Source of the DNA: Bryum argenteum
Taxonomy: Eukaryota > Streptophyta > Bryopsida > Bryales > Bryaceae
Length of the DNA: 64,000 bases
Direction: 5' to 3'
NCBI GenBank assembly: GCA_037043015.1
Contig: CM073323.1
Coordinates: 22,348,758 to 22,412,757, forward strand
Positions within the stretch are counted from its first letter, which is position 1. Each line of letters opens with the position of its first letter. Of the stretch, positions 1-12,390 are shown piece after piece. The notes under the pieces were generated by a model. That model saw only the letters and a program-made list of their open reading frames with translations, did not search any database and had not been told where the DNA came from. Position numbers and translations under genes: made by a program.

Positions 1-959
1 TCAATTTTAGGAGTGAACTTGAATTGAGGCTCTTCAAATCCTTGTTCCTAAGTGAGTTAGGAATATGTCTATACAATCTTCACCCTCATAGGACCTATAA
101 AACCTGTAGAATTGCTTGATTTCTCACATGAAGGTATGTTGAAATTCAAATATAAAGGCTAATTTAATACAATTAACACGGGATATGAAGAGTTATTGAA
201 TTGAATTGAATCTGAGCGATAATGTTATGCCTTAGAACCTAATTTACAAGAACAAAAAACAAAAATTGACAAAAAGTAAAAAACTCATTCTTTGGTGAAT
301 TTTTGAAGTTACTACAACCTAATTGATTTTGGGCAGATTCCGAGAATATATGAGCATGTTCCGCAGCTGGGGCAGATTTCATATAGTGTTTTCAAACTTT
401 GACATTGAATATCTCCTAAATTATGAGGAGTTTTGAAGCATGAGATGACTTTCCAGAAAGGTATGGAAAAACTCTACAATCTGCAAAATGTTCCAACTTC
501 TTTCCATCTGTAGTTAGAAACTAAGAGCATGACTAGAGTCAAAACAACCACTTTATGACCTCTTGGAGGCACAAGATTACTCCCTAACTTACATTCCAAT
601 TGGCAAACCCTAAACTCAAGCAAACTTTATCTTTTTTGTCAGTAACATAATCTTCAAGTGATTCAAATATGTTCCACAAATGATAACCGACATTAGCAAG
701 GCATATTTTTGACACTGTGGGTATATTACTTGTCCTTGTTTCTCAAATTCCTAAGTAAATTTAAGTATGGCATCACAAGTACCAAAGTTTGAGAAAATAA
801 TTTGAAAAATATCCCCCTTGGATGGGACGTTCTTATCTCATTGTTGGGCACCACTGTTCAAATGGGGATTTGCTTGGTCTCAAGCGCATCTTTGCTCAAT
901 TCTCCTTCCTCCCTTATCCAATGCTTGCGTGCAAAGGTCGCCCTTGACATTAGCTCCCT
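1..959. other. Gene-free AT-rich flank
   Basis: No gene is seen. The segment at about 360-520 is homologous, in inverted orientation, to about 2745-2880 (shared GTGTTTTCAAACTTTGAC), which suggests that the whole 300-2900 interval may be one older composite repeat. Confidence 0.4.
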
Positions 960-963
960 TTAA

Positions 964-1832
964 CCCCTAAAGTTGAAATTGACCACGATCGACCGCAAAA
1001 AAAATATGTTGTTTTCGTAGAAACTAAAATTTTGAGTATATGACTCAAGATCTGTACGGTGAAATTTGATAAAAATTGGTGGTGATAGACTAATTAGATA
1101 GTTGCAACAAGATCCTATGGTTGGATTTTATCCAGAATCAAATTTTGAAGATTTCTTATATAGCTGTTTCGAGGTCATTGTAGAGATTTAGAGTGTAGAA
1201 CTTCAACCACTTTTGTGTTTAGCCCGAGTGAAGTCAGTAGTCTCAAGTCATTGTTGTTGTGTCATGTAGGCATATCATCAAAGGGTAGGTCGAACGGACA
1301 TTTTATTCACGCCAACCCAACAAGGGTTTCATTGGTGTTCTTATTTAGAAAAATTGTTGTGAGTATACCACACGAGTACACCCCAGAGTGGCAATTTACA
1401 CCCGAGGTAGGCATATATCACCATCACGGATGTAGTTGTTGGTATAGTGGCTGGTATGCTGAAGCCACTTTTTTATTAGTGCAACTTAACATTTAAGGGG
1501 TCACTCGTGGAGGAATATTTTTATGTTGAGATGCTATGTGAGCAGAAGGAAACAAAACTCTCTAGTACTTTAACATTAGACACAAAAGTTGATATCATTG
1601 TAGGATGAAATGTCCAAACTCTCTAAGGTACCAACACCTAAAAATTGAAAGAACAACAAAGTCACCTTCTTGATAATGGTGCAAATTTCAACATGGTAGA
1701 TTTTGTAGTAAGCTTCAGTCATGCGAGAATTTTGTGTGCATGGACAAAGTAATTATAATGGTCAAAGTTGGTTGGTTGTTTTTCGTGCGGGAACCTCATG
1801 AAGCCATTTCAGCTTTCTTGGATCTTTAGGGG
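964..1832. mobile_element. TTAA-flanked inverted-repeat element, 869 bp
   Basis: TTAA at 960-963 and 1833-1836. The ends are CCCCTAAAG on the left and, inverted, CCCCTAAAGATCC on the right. The last 70 bp are homologous to the right end of the next element (1877-2136). The interior includes a SINE-like 3' fragment (about 1265-1330) and no gene. Confidence 0.65.
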
Positions 1833-1876
1833 TTAAAAGATGGAGGGATTGTATTGACCGTTGCCCCGTACCTTAA

Positions 1877-2136
1877 CCCCTAAAGGTCCTTGATACAAAA
1901 TTGTTTAAATTATCAAAAAGAACCTTCATCTACTTCAGGTGGAAAGAAACTCAATCTAAGCATTGATTAGAAGATCCAACCGTAGGATCTTGAAGTTAAC
2001 TTGACCCTTTTCTCGAATGTCAAATTTGAACCGTTACTTTTTCTCGAATTTTGAGATTATAATGGTCAAAGTTGGCTGATTTTTCTCCCTGCGGGAATTC
2101 CAAAAAGCGATTTCCGCTTTCTTGGACCTTTAGGGG
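1877..2136. mobile_element. TTAA-flanked MITE, 260 bp
   Basis: TTAA at 1873-1876 and 2137-2140, with a perfect 13-bp terminal inverted repeat CCCCTAAAGGTCC. It lies only 36 bp from the element to its left and shares its right-end sequence. It has no coding capacity. Confidence 0.88.
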
Positions 2137-2377
2137 TTAATTCAAAATAAGGATGCTGAGAATTGATTCCAGGATCTCATGAATGGTAAGATTGCAAAGG
2201 CAATGGAGCAAATGAATGGAACCACCTGATTCTACAGTATAAGAACAGATACCTTCTCATCAAGGAATGCCCAACTTAACCCTTTCGACCACCTGAAAAG
2301 CCAGCATTGTGCTTTGTAAACAACATCAATTCTGCCCCAGCCTGCTTTTAGTGCTCACTTTTTGTTTCCTCAAACCG

Positions 2378-2603
2378 TTAAAGGACCGTATGTCCCATTC
2401 GGCCAGTTTATGAAAATTTCTTTTTAGGCAGAATCGGCAGCTGAGGTGGAGTGCCGATTCTGCCCGTTCATAATCGGCCAGCCTTGCCGATTCTTGTCCT
2501 TTAACGCTAGAGAAGCGGTAGTGTATTGCCGATTCGGCAGTATGGTGAGGTCACTGGCGAATCACCATACTGCCGAATCGGCAATACACTGCCGCTTCTC
2601 TAG
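2378..2603. repeat. Two adjacent fold-back elements, one with 42-bp near-perfect arms
   Basis: The right hairpin has arms 2507-2548 and 2562-2603 that pair with a single mismatch around a 13-nt loop. The left one (about 2378-2506) is bounded by CGTTAAAGGAC and GTCCTTTAACG and contains an inner inverted pair, GCAGAATCGGCA/TGCCGATTCTGC. Both carry the word TGCCGATTC. A related, shorter hairpin lies at 3386-3475. Confidence 0.85.
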
Positions 2604-3385
2604 TACGTAACGCATGTGAGCAAATCGTGAAAATCCATGTTTCAACTAGTGAGATCTTTTAGCAAATTGCATGTTTTAACCCCTAAAGTTGACTGAACTT
2701 CGATTTGGGTCGTCTGGAGTTTGGTCACATTCTCAATTATTATACTAGGTGTATGAAGTTGAAACTTTTTGCAAGTTGTAGAGTTTTCTCATACCTTTTC
2801 AATGAGACCATTCATGTTTGAGAACTCCTTAGATTTTTGAATATATTTGTGGTCAAAGTTTGAAAACACTATTAGGGCATGTAGAAAGTGCCAAAAATAT
2901 GTTCCTGAATTAAACCTGAGATGCATACTTTTCTAGTTCAATAGTGAAACAATTCAAGTATCAAGATTTAATCCTCAGATAGAGTAAGAGTCCGTTGAGC
3001 TGTGAGGCTGCGTATTCCACTCATTTTGAGCTTGATTGTTTTCGAGAATCGGCTTGCTTTGCCAATTATTTTTACTACGAATAGTTGCACGGCATTCACG
3101 GATCGAGACAGTCATTCATAATCATCATCCATTCCATCATTTTGAGTTTGATCTTTCAAGAACACACCCCAAGGATATCATAAACATATCAATGACAAGG
3201 AGTGCGGCATTTAGCTGGCACTAATAAAACGACACCAAGACATTTCAAGATCATACATGCTACACTGCATCACCGAGTCGTTTCAAGATTGCATTCTTTG
3301 CTGATTTTCAGGACGGAAACATGAGAGGAAATCGTATACGGTATATTAGACCATATATTTTCGGAATACTCAGCCTCAAAGCTTA

Positions 3386-3475
3386 ACGCCAGAGAGCGGT
3401 CAGGGTTTGCTAATTCTCTGCCCTACGGGCTCGCTAGTCTACAAAATCGGCAGAACCCTGACTGCTCTTTAGTAC
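3386..3475. repeat. Related fold-back element
   Basis: Starts TTAACGCCAGAGAGCGG, like TTAACGCTAGAGAAGCGG at 2501. Its arms AGAGCGGTCAGGGTT and AACCCTGACTGCTCT pair with about one mismatch. It is a second member of the hairpin family near 2500. Confidence 0.65.
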
Positions 3476-4192
3476 AATTTGACTTTAGATGGTTTCACTC
3501 ACATCAACTTATGTAATAGATTATCATACATTAGAGCTTAGTATTTAGTGGAAGTGACAAGTTTAAAAACTTGTAATTTCTTCTTTCACAAACATTCAAC
3601 TTGTGCCAACATGATACGAGAAGTGGAATTGATTATAAGGGATAAGGTCACCATGCAATATTGACATTACTTGGAGGCTAGAGAGCAAAGTATGGCCACA
3701 TGCATTGCACCTATTCTTGCTTTCACCTATTCCTGCTTTCAAAAATGTAGTGCCAAATGTAATCACAATAATATCAAGTGAATATTTTAATATGGTTGCC
3801 CACACTATTTGTTTGTTATGCTTGGAAAATTCACTAGTTTGTGGAATGAATTTCTTCTTGACCCCTCAATATTCTTGTGTTTCTTGGAACTCAAAAACTA
3901 GAAATTGTAAATTTCAACCCCTTTGTTTGAATGGAGGTATGATAGAAGTTTATGGTTTTTGGTACTTGTAACCGTAGGAACTTGAAGCTAACTATTAGTA
4001 CCTTGCAACATTTCAACCGTTGGATGTTTACCATTTATGCGATCATGACATTAAAAATTAATACAAATTTACTAAAACTACTAAAATCTACTAAATGTAC
4101 TAGAAGCCACTTGAGATTTAGAGATCTTGTAAGGGATAAACTAGTCATAAAGTAGTACTTTAAGCTTCAACAAGCTACTCTACAAATAAACG

Positions 4193-5050
4193 TTAATCTC
4201 CTAAAGGTCCATAAACCCCAAAAAGGGTTTTTAGCAGATTTAAACCCCAAAACAGGTTTTTAGCAATTTTGGACAGTCTAGATAAAAGGGGTAAAAAGTA
4301 ATCTTTTTGCCTAAGATTTTTCCTAGGTGCTCCTTATACCTCAAAGTATATGTGGTAAAATTTGCGCATTGAGAACCTTCATCTAGAAATTTTAGGTTCC
4401 AAGTCCAGAGCAATTTAAACTTAGCCTTTATTTGAATTTCTTTTTTAAAAATATGTTCATTACCAAATCACTACTCAAGTTCTAAAGTGACCCAAGTCAA
4501 AAAGTTTACCAATTTTACAATGACAACCTCCAAAAATACAGGAACAATCTTCAAGATTTTTGGTACCCCCCAGTTATTCATTTCAAAATTTGCCATAACT
4601 AAAGATTTTGGAGTATTTTGAAAAGAATTACAATCAAGAATCACAAACTCATAACAAGTACCTACTCACAGTTTATTTTTTATGAATAAAATACAATAAA
4701 CACGAGGCTTGTTCTCTTTAATGGTTGTTTTTATACCTTCTTCTAGAAAATAAAATAAAATTGTATGAAGGTTCAAAAAGTTGAATGAGTTTACAATTTT
4801 TCATGGGCATTCTCAACTTAGTTATCTACATGGAAAAACATATGAGCACAATATGTAGGGCAACAATTATTAAATCTCCCTTTGCTCAAAGTAGACTATG
4901 TCTCTTGGACAATGCCCTAAAATAGTTTGGCATCAATTTTAAATGCTATGGTCTTGCAATCAATGCAGATCCAGCAGTTGGTATTTGACATGGTATTCTC
5001 AATAGTAGTTTTCCTTGAGATTTTTCGGTTGAATATCCTTTAAACAATAA
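4193..5050. repeat. Degenerate copy of the 956-bp TTAA element family
   Basis: Starts near TTAATCTCCTAAAGGTCC (4193). It contains the same ordered words as the copy at 39565-40520, such as CATGGGCATxCTCAA followed by TAGTTATxTACATGGAAA and later CAAAGTAGACTATG. The right end is not identifiable. Confidence 0.5.
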
Positions 5051-5995
5051 AAATCTTAGCCTTACCTCAATCCCTACAAGGTGAATTTGGAGAATTTGGA
5101 GATCAAAAAACACTTGGACCTCTAGATGGTCATTTAAGAACATGCAAGTTACTTTTTATGGTCAAGTTACTTTTGATGGTCAAGTTACTTTTGATGAACA
5201 TGCAACTCCATCAACTCCACCTTGATATGCAAGTTATATCCATCTTGTGCATGTTAATTCCATCTTATTGAGGCAAAAATAAGCCTTCTCAAACAAGCCG
5301 CCTCAAAAGGCCAGGTCTCATCAAGACAAACAATCCTTCTCAAAAGGCCAGGGTCTCATCTCATCCAGGTGAGGTTCAGTAGGAAAACGGGTTTTAGACT
5401 TTAATCCTTAAATTTAGAGTTTAAGATTTGGAGATTTAGGTTCTGAGTTTGAAGGACTGGGTGTTAGTAATTTGGTGTCACTGGTCTCATTCTTGAAGTC
5501 AAAGTTTAAAGATATATATAATTTACCTCCACCCCAAAAACAAACACTGCGTTTTCATTGTTTTCGTTGCCTGGATGCGATGAGACCCTGGCCTTCCCAA
5601 AATACATGGACACGCCCAAGACGTTGTTCAAGACACACAACTAGACATGCAGATAACGAAGAAAACCCGATATCAACATAATTGAATCCTAAGCACTTTC
5701 CAATTGTTCTTTCGGCCCTGTTCCAGGACATCATCATAAAGTACTTACAAACTAGCAAGAGTACAAGAGCTTCCATAGGTCCTCTCCGAAACAAGAACAA
5801 TCAGCAATCTGAAAAGGGGCAACCAGTTTCCACACGAATATACAACAAGGAAGCTTGGGAAGTGTTTGAAAGCACTCAAGCGACATCCACAAACTACGAA
5901 GTAGCTCATGATTCCAGTGAAACCAAATTCGGCAAGTTGAGTTGGGGAGATATTGATTTTCAATAACCACCAGAATAGTGATACCTGTTTACCAC
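5051..5995. other. Downstream flank and probable 3' UTR of the LPEAT1-like gene
   Basis: No gene is supported. Overlapping frames on both strands at 5472-5970 lack motifs. A short direct repeat, ATGGTCAAGTTACTTTT, occurs in tandem at about 5158-5200. Confidence 0.4.
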
Positions 5996-8900
5996 CTATT
6001 TACTCTCACTTCCTGCTTCAATCAAGATGTACGAAATTAGACCAGGTAGAGGAAAAGAGCTCAAGAAAGGAAAGTTCAAGCACGATAAAAGCTCAAGGGT
6101 GAGAACTAAATAGTAAATAAAAAGAGGATACTGGTTGACAAAGCGATACGTACCTTGGGGTGCTGGTGGAGGTGGCAAAGGCTTGCCCTGCAATGCACTA
6201 TGAAAGATACGCTTCTCGTACAATCCAATATCTGACATGGTGAAATCACCCTGCAAGCAACAACGAAGTGTTAGCCAAGGAGTACTGCCTAGCATAGGTC
6301 CTATACAACAATGTGGTCACTCACGAAAAGGTGATTAGGAAGGAGAAGCTTGTTAAGAACAATGAAAACCCTATGAAGCTAGAAAAGCAAGTGCAATATA
6401 GAGCAACAGATCAAAAAGCACCTGTAATCAGGATAGTCACTCCTACCAGAGGAATGTACACTACAGTATGCAGTATTTCAGAAAATCACACTAGATGTTT
6501 TCTCACCTCGGCAGCCATTAATCTCCGGACGTTATCAGCATAAAGCTTTGGGTCGGAGCATTCCTTCTGAGTTGGACGATATACAGGTAACCGTGCAACT
6601 TCGAGGTGATTCACATATTGGCACATAAGAAGAATAACATGCCGAGCCTGGAAGGAAACGAAACATTATCTATTAAAATCATCAGCATCTCTAGAATACT
6701 TATGACTATTGGACTGCATGTAGATCCATTGCAGACTACAAGGATCGTGACGGCTGGATACCAGTCATCTAAAAGATGGAACACTAATGCACAAACTTAC
6801 TCCAGTGATTGTGTCCCAGGCGGGGCTAAAACGCCTGAATGGATACTTCAGAATGACGGGCTGCACAGGTGTACGAGCGCGAAATGCTCCTGTCTTAAAT
6901 GGCAATAAGTAGCCACCGTTGGTAGTTGTACCCTCTGCCATATCAAGAGCATCCACAAGCATTAGAGAGTTTGCGAGATTCACAAGAGCCGCTGACCAGG
7001 AAGAATAGGGAAGTCCGATTTCAAACCAAGAGCTAAGATGGGTACCTGGAAATAGAAGAAGACCCGGGGCGTTGGGATCATTGTGTGCAGCTTCCAATCT
7101 ATCAGTGACCACTCCTGAAGTCAACACCGCAATACCGCATGTAAATTAATTATCTACGAGAGAGCGATTCCAAACTGAAGCAATAGCACACAAAGTAGAA
7201 TACCCTAGCTGCAGAAAAACTACGAATTTAAGCTAAAGAAGTAGCCCAGTACACCTCCTACTGAGGAAGCCCGCTCATGAATTTCCAATGTAACTAGTGC
7301 ATGAAAAAATCATCCAGAGCTCAGGAGTGAGAAATTTTGGTAAATTGAGATACCAGATTTCAGGCGATCTTGAAAATAACAATTAGAAAATGATCAGGAT
7401 ATGAAGCTGAGTTACCTGATACACCTTTATGATCTGAGGACCTATATTCCCGTTGAACGTACACACAGCCCAGGCATTTGCTGCGACGAAGAAATATCCC
7501 AATCATGTGAGCACCGAATGAAACACCAGATGCTTGATTACGTTGCTCATACAATTTCCAAAGCAAGACAGTTGTATTTGACTCGACACACTCAACAATG
7601 ACGAGAGCTTCTTATGTATACGTCATGCACCACTTGTCATGAGTAATGATCGACTATAGCTGAAAGGGCATACGCAGAGTACCCTTACTGCTCTGGAAAA
7701 AGCCAAAGTTACCAGATAATAATTACAGGAGGAACATGTCATGACATACCTGATCAAGCCAACCAAAGGCAACTTCGCCACTGATCTCTTCCCGCCGATA
7801 CATAGACCACCCACGAACCAATGAGGTAAGATACGTATAAGCAATAAGGTGAAGAGAGATTTCATAGTAAGAAGACAAATACCAGAGAGGCTACACATAA
7901 CCCTCCACATTCACATGAAACGAACTACTCTGAGCCCTACAAGAATTACATATCCATTTACTCAACTCAATGGAATCATCATAGAACGAACACCTAGAAT
8001 CAGGATCTTACTATCTGCTCGCATAAATATAAAAAAATTCACCGAAAGAAAAAAAAGGGAATTTTGACCCAGTTGAAGATCAAAGAAGTAGGAGTACAAT
8101 CTTTAGGGTTAAGCATACAAACAAGGAGTAGGACCGTGGCTTACTTTAGCCACAAAGCTGGGAAAGGAGGCTGACATGTGGTACAAAATGTCCAAATAGG
8201 AGACGTGGTTCGAAACAATAGCTCCTGGACGAGCATTATCCAACACCTTAGCTTCACCATCCTGTGAAATATCACAATACTTATTGTTGCCACTGAAATG
8301 GATTGAGATTGATCAGACTAAGGTAGAGGATACTAAAACCGTCAAGGACCAGCTCCTACACCGAGCCCTGCCAACTCACTCGTCTATTTTAGATAGTGTC
8401 GTGGAGCATAAATGAACTAAATTTCTATGAAAACTGACCTCACAATGCAAATGGAGTAAGACTGCTATCAACTATAATGCGAGCAATTAGACAATTCAAT
8501 AATTCTTCAACTCTCGCACTCAGAAAGTGACGCGAATGGTATCCTCTACCTTAAGCCTGACACAAGATGCCTCGTTTCAGGAAAGGAGGTACTCACCTGG
8601 CTCTCTTCCGAATCTCCTAGACCCAACTGAAGACTCTGCATCCCTTCAGACGTTACATTTTCAACAGGGATATAGTAGAACCCAAACATAAACAGCATCG
8701 CGCGAGCAAGGAACCGACCCGACCGCACAATAATGGTCCGCCTGATTCCCGTCATGTGTGCAAAGCTCTCCTGACCTTCATCACTTGAGGAAGCCGTGAC
8801 CCGTAGTGTACACAGTTTGCAAATAACATAGAACACCACCAATATGGCGAACAGCATAAACACCCTAATAGGGCAGATAGTCACTAGCGCCAGAAGGAGT

Positions 8901-9298
8901 TGCAGCTTCTCGAAGAGAGAGACACTGCGCATTCCCCAGTTACCATACACGTCGTGACGAACATAGGCTGCATACTTGGATTCCATCTCCTTTATAAGCT
9001 CTGGAGGATATTGAACCGATTCAGTTGTTGCACCATTTGCGTGAGGCATCTGCGTCCCCTTGGCTGCTGCATCGCTCCGATGTTGTTGTGAAAGAAGAGG
9101 TGCCTGATCATCTCCTCCATTTTCGGCAAGCTTTTTGGACTCTTTGTCACTGGCGGGGGTTTTATCACTTCTGGACGCTTCGTCTGGTGTATCATTTTGA
9201 GTTGAATCAGATAACAAGGGTACCTCGGCAGATTCAGGCGGCTTGCCGTCTGAGTCTTTTGATCCAGCTAACTCGACCTCCTTCAATGGATTCCCCAT
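5996..9298 (-). CDS. LPEAT1: LPEAT1-like lysophospholipid acyltransferase (9 coding exons, 459 aa)
   Basis: Membrane-bound acyl-CoA:lysophospholipid acyltransferase of the PlsC/LPLAT family. Plant LPEATs re-acylate lysophosphatidylethanolamine at the ER. Coding exons: 9298-8597, 8261-8145, 7787-7750, 7480-7416, 7114-7046, 6934-6801, 6647-6507, 6250-6154, 6012-5996. All introns are GT/AG and the frame stays open. Visible motifs: NHVSYLD (HX4D, His253 and Asp258), KCLGCVYVQRE (287-297), FPEGTTTNG (329-337) and PVQPVILKYP (353-362), in family order. A membrane segment lies at about 132-165 and a weaker one at 197-211. The N-terminus is a longer, acidic, low-complexity region than I recall for Arabidopsis LPEAT1 (398 aa). 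No EF-hands are seen, so it is LPEAT1- rather than LPEAT2-like. The last coding exon is only 17 nt and encodes GSESK plus stop; the alternative of reading through that intron is less likely. Family call very sure, C-terminus fairly sure. Confidence 0.93.
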
Positions 9299-10500
9299 CT
9301 TTGTATCCGCAATGTCTTACCACTGCCAGGCTCACATCACGTTGTCGTCTCTACCTCCAATCTCATGTGTAGAGCATGCTTCTGCTGTCAACAACACCTG
9401 CATTAGTCTTTAAGACTGAATATACCAACTTTTTCTACAAATCAAGACTGAGACCTAAGGCCACAAATCATTGATTAGAAGTGCATTTGTCTTTCGTCCA
9501 TTCATTACTAATCCTAGCAGTACCCGCTCAAAAAGCACTCACACGTACAAGTTTAAGGCGATCCCTCCTATCCATAACGATGTCTACATAACTCCAACAT
9601 ACTATCCGCACTTTATTTCAGCTGAAGCAACGAAATACAAAAATTCCTCTAAAAGCAAACAAACACAGCTACATATTAGCAATTGACTCCGTAACGATCG
9701 CACAGAGTCTACCGTAGCTGTAAGGCCAGTTCGAACAGAAAGATTGTCGAGAGATTCGGAATTTTCCAGTTTTAAAATGATATTGTCACTCAAAAAACTC
9801 GGAATCGACACAGAAATGCTTATGTCGAATAAGAATCTCGTGATTGAATCAATTGATTATTGGACATTCAAGTGTCTAACTGGCTCTAAAGCTACGGTAC
9901 TTATTATCTCAATCAAGAACACTCGCTTCTTCACAGACCGTCCACCAACCATTTGAAGCCAGATGTCAAGAATACTCTTACATGAAATCAAACAATGTAA
10001 CAACTGCCACATGAATTGCTTAACCTCTTGATTTTGTATTGGAGTCAGGTTATCTAATCTCCGTCCCCTCGACAGGCAAATCTTACGCATTCCAGTAATC
10101 TCATAAAAGCTCTACGGTTCGGAAGCCGTATGGAATTGATGCATCATCGGAAACAATGAATCGGCTATCGGTCGGTGGAGTCGAAACGATCAGGAAACCC
10201 TAAATAACGAACAGCAATGAAAGAAAGTGAGGAAACGATACCTTGAAATTTGAAGAAAAGCAGCGGCAGCACGGTCCTCGAGGGATAAAGGAGGCCCGGT
10301 CGATTAAATCTCCATCGCCGGAGACAATTGACGAAAGACCAGCAATGGCGAGCTGAAGCGAGCAAGCATACGAGCGCGGTGGAGGAGACAACGCCTTTGA
10401 AGTTACTTTTTAGTGTGCTTTTAAAGTTCCTTACTCTATGTCCACGTCGTGGACGACTCCGATTTTGTTTGGTCGGCGCCAATGGTGAACCCATCATTTA
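9299..10500 (-). other. Upstream and 5' leader region of the LPEAT1-like gene
   Basis: No coding sequence is supported here. The minus strand just upstream of the ATG at 9298 should contain the 5' UTR. The GC-richer stretch at about 10160-10500 is a likely promoter or first non-coding exon, so a leader intron is possible. The short ORFs in this interval have no recognisable motif. The transcription start cannot be placed from sequence alone. Confidence 0.35.
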
Positions 10501-11670
10501 CCTTCTTTTCATTGTAAATAGGGCTATGGAAAGAAAGAGGAACTCCAAGAAGAAGAGAAACTCCAAGCTATTCAGGGGTCAGCTTGTATATCTTAGAGTG
10601 TTTGTTTGACCTATCCATGGATGTATGCCCTGGGATCATCACACCCAATGGCGGGGAAGAACTCCAACTTGTAAGAGGTCGGTGTGAATAGAGTGTTCGT
10701 TCACCTATTCTTGTAGACATGTTCAGAGGTCATTACACTAATGGTGAAACTACTAAATCCTCTGATGGTGAAAACTGCCCTAATTCTTACCTATCCACTA
10801 CGCTATATAGGTAGATTAGTGTTGGAAACAGTAATAGCTAGCCGAAACGCTAAATGTCAATTGTCTTCATAATGTTAGAGAACACTAAATGTCAACTCTA
10901 ACACTATCTGTACCTATTTGTAACTTTGAATATTTACATAAGCGTATTTAGTGTTAGACTATATTTGTTGAACTTGGATGAAAGATTGAAGGCTGAAAAA
11001 ATATGAGAACCTCATAAATGTTATTTTTGCTCCTAGTTTTGCTCATTTAGGTACTCCTAAATTTGAAGGGAATTCACTCTCACGTTTCAAGTTTGAACTT
11101 CTAGGCTTTTCAAACTTTGAGATGTAGTGAACTGTTAGGCTTCACTGGTTTCAGATGTCGCCTGCATTTCAAACTTCAAACCCACATGGTTTCAAGATAG
11201 CACATTGGTCGATTAGATATTCAATCTTCTAGACTTTGAGAAAATAGATCGCCTTTTATTACAACCAATAATGTGATCGTTGAAGCAAATCTTACAACAA
11301 CTTTGAGTTGAAAGAGATGTTGGGTACGATTGGTAATCGTCAATGCAAGTTTCAGAAAGAGAGTCGTGTTAACACTAATTCAAAACCCTATCTAACCTAA
11401 TTTATAGGTGGAGTTGACAAATAGTATTTCAGGCAACTAATGCATCTAATACTAATCTACATATATAGTGTATTGCCTTAGAGATACCTCATATTGTCTC
11501 CTCCAGAAGAACTTTGATGTACCTATGCAACAAGGTAAAAGAACTCATCATCATCTTTAGGTAAATTGTGAAAAAAGCACCATGTGGGAATGAGGAATGA
11601 AACCCACTACCTTCTTATTAGGTGCCATGACCATAACCACCAAGCTTGTAGTGCCTAATAAGGTCTTACA
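10500..11670 (-). repeat. Old, broken SINE relatives
   Basis: About 11395-11665 aligns, with many changes, to the 5' half of the SINE. Shared parts are the A box region (CTTGGTGG), the B box-like GGGTTTCATTCC and CAACAAGG. About 10549-10640 and 10666-10740 both resemble the SINE's 3' end (AACTCC...GTGTGAATAGAGTGTTCGTTC). The 600 bp between them is unrelated. No target duplication is visible. Confidence 0.5.
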
Positions 11671-12390
11671 CCAATGTGAGTTCATAATATTGTTGTGTTT
11701 TTGGGAAGGGTTATCATCAATGGGTGTCTATTTATTTTATTTTTGTTTACTACTTGTATACTATTGACAAATAAGTATGCCTGAAGTCTCTCCACGCAAT
11801 TGTTGTTGTCTATGAGGATCATTTTGATTACCAACAAGTCTAGAGAATCTTCTTTTAGAAATTAGCTCTTATTGGGTTGGTATTGGTAAGGGTGGAGAGA
11901 GAAATGACAAGGTTGGAGCCGAAAGGTCAAAGAGGGGAGTCGAACTAGGAGCGCTACGAACAGAAACCGGGAACGGGAGAGCTCTACGAACGGAAATCGG
12001 GAGCAAGGCGGACGGCAATAGATGTGCGTTACTACAGCTTCATGCGGCTAGACAAAGCTACAACCCGAGAAGTCAAGGAGACGAGCAGTAGAGGCACAAC
12101 CCTTGCCAGTGCCTAGCCCTTAGTGACAAGGGTGGGAAGCACGTCAAAGTGTCCAACTTCACACTTTTTCGGATAAAAGTAAAGACAGTCACAATTGGTT
12201 TCACGACGTCTAAGTATTCAAAAATTCAATATACATATCTTGAAATCTTCCTACAATTACCAATAAATAATTTTTAAAATTCCAATAATTACAGTTACCA
12301 TTATCACCTCCATATGTACTAAACAACAAAAATGTGAAACAATATCTTACACATTTTCATGAATAAGTTGCAAAAAAAATAATGGTATCA
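11671..12390. other. Gene-free stretch downstream of the AIFM2-like gene
   Basis: No gene is seen. The part next to 12391 is the likely 3' UTR of the AIFM2-like gene. Confidence 0.4.

Noticed and set aside
5472-5970. Overlapping frames on both strands downstream of the LPEAT1-like gene
   Set aside because: There are no recognisable motifs, and the region is best read as 3' UTR and flank.
8900-9372. Plus-strand frames over the LPEAT1-like first exon
   Set aside because: They are antisense to a well-supported exon and have no motif.
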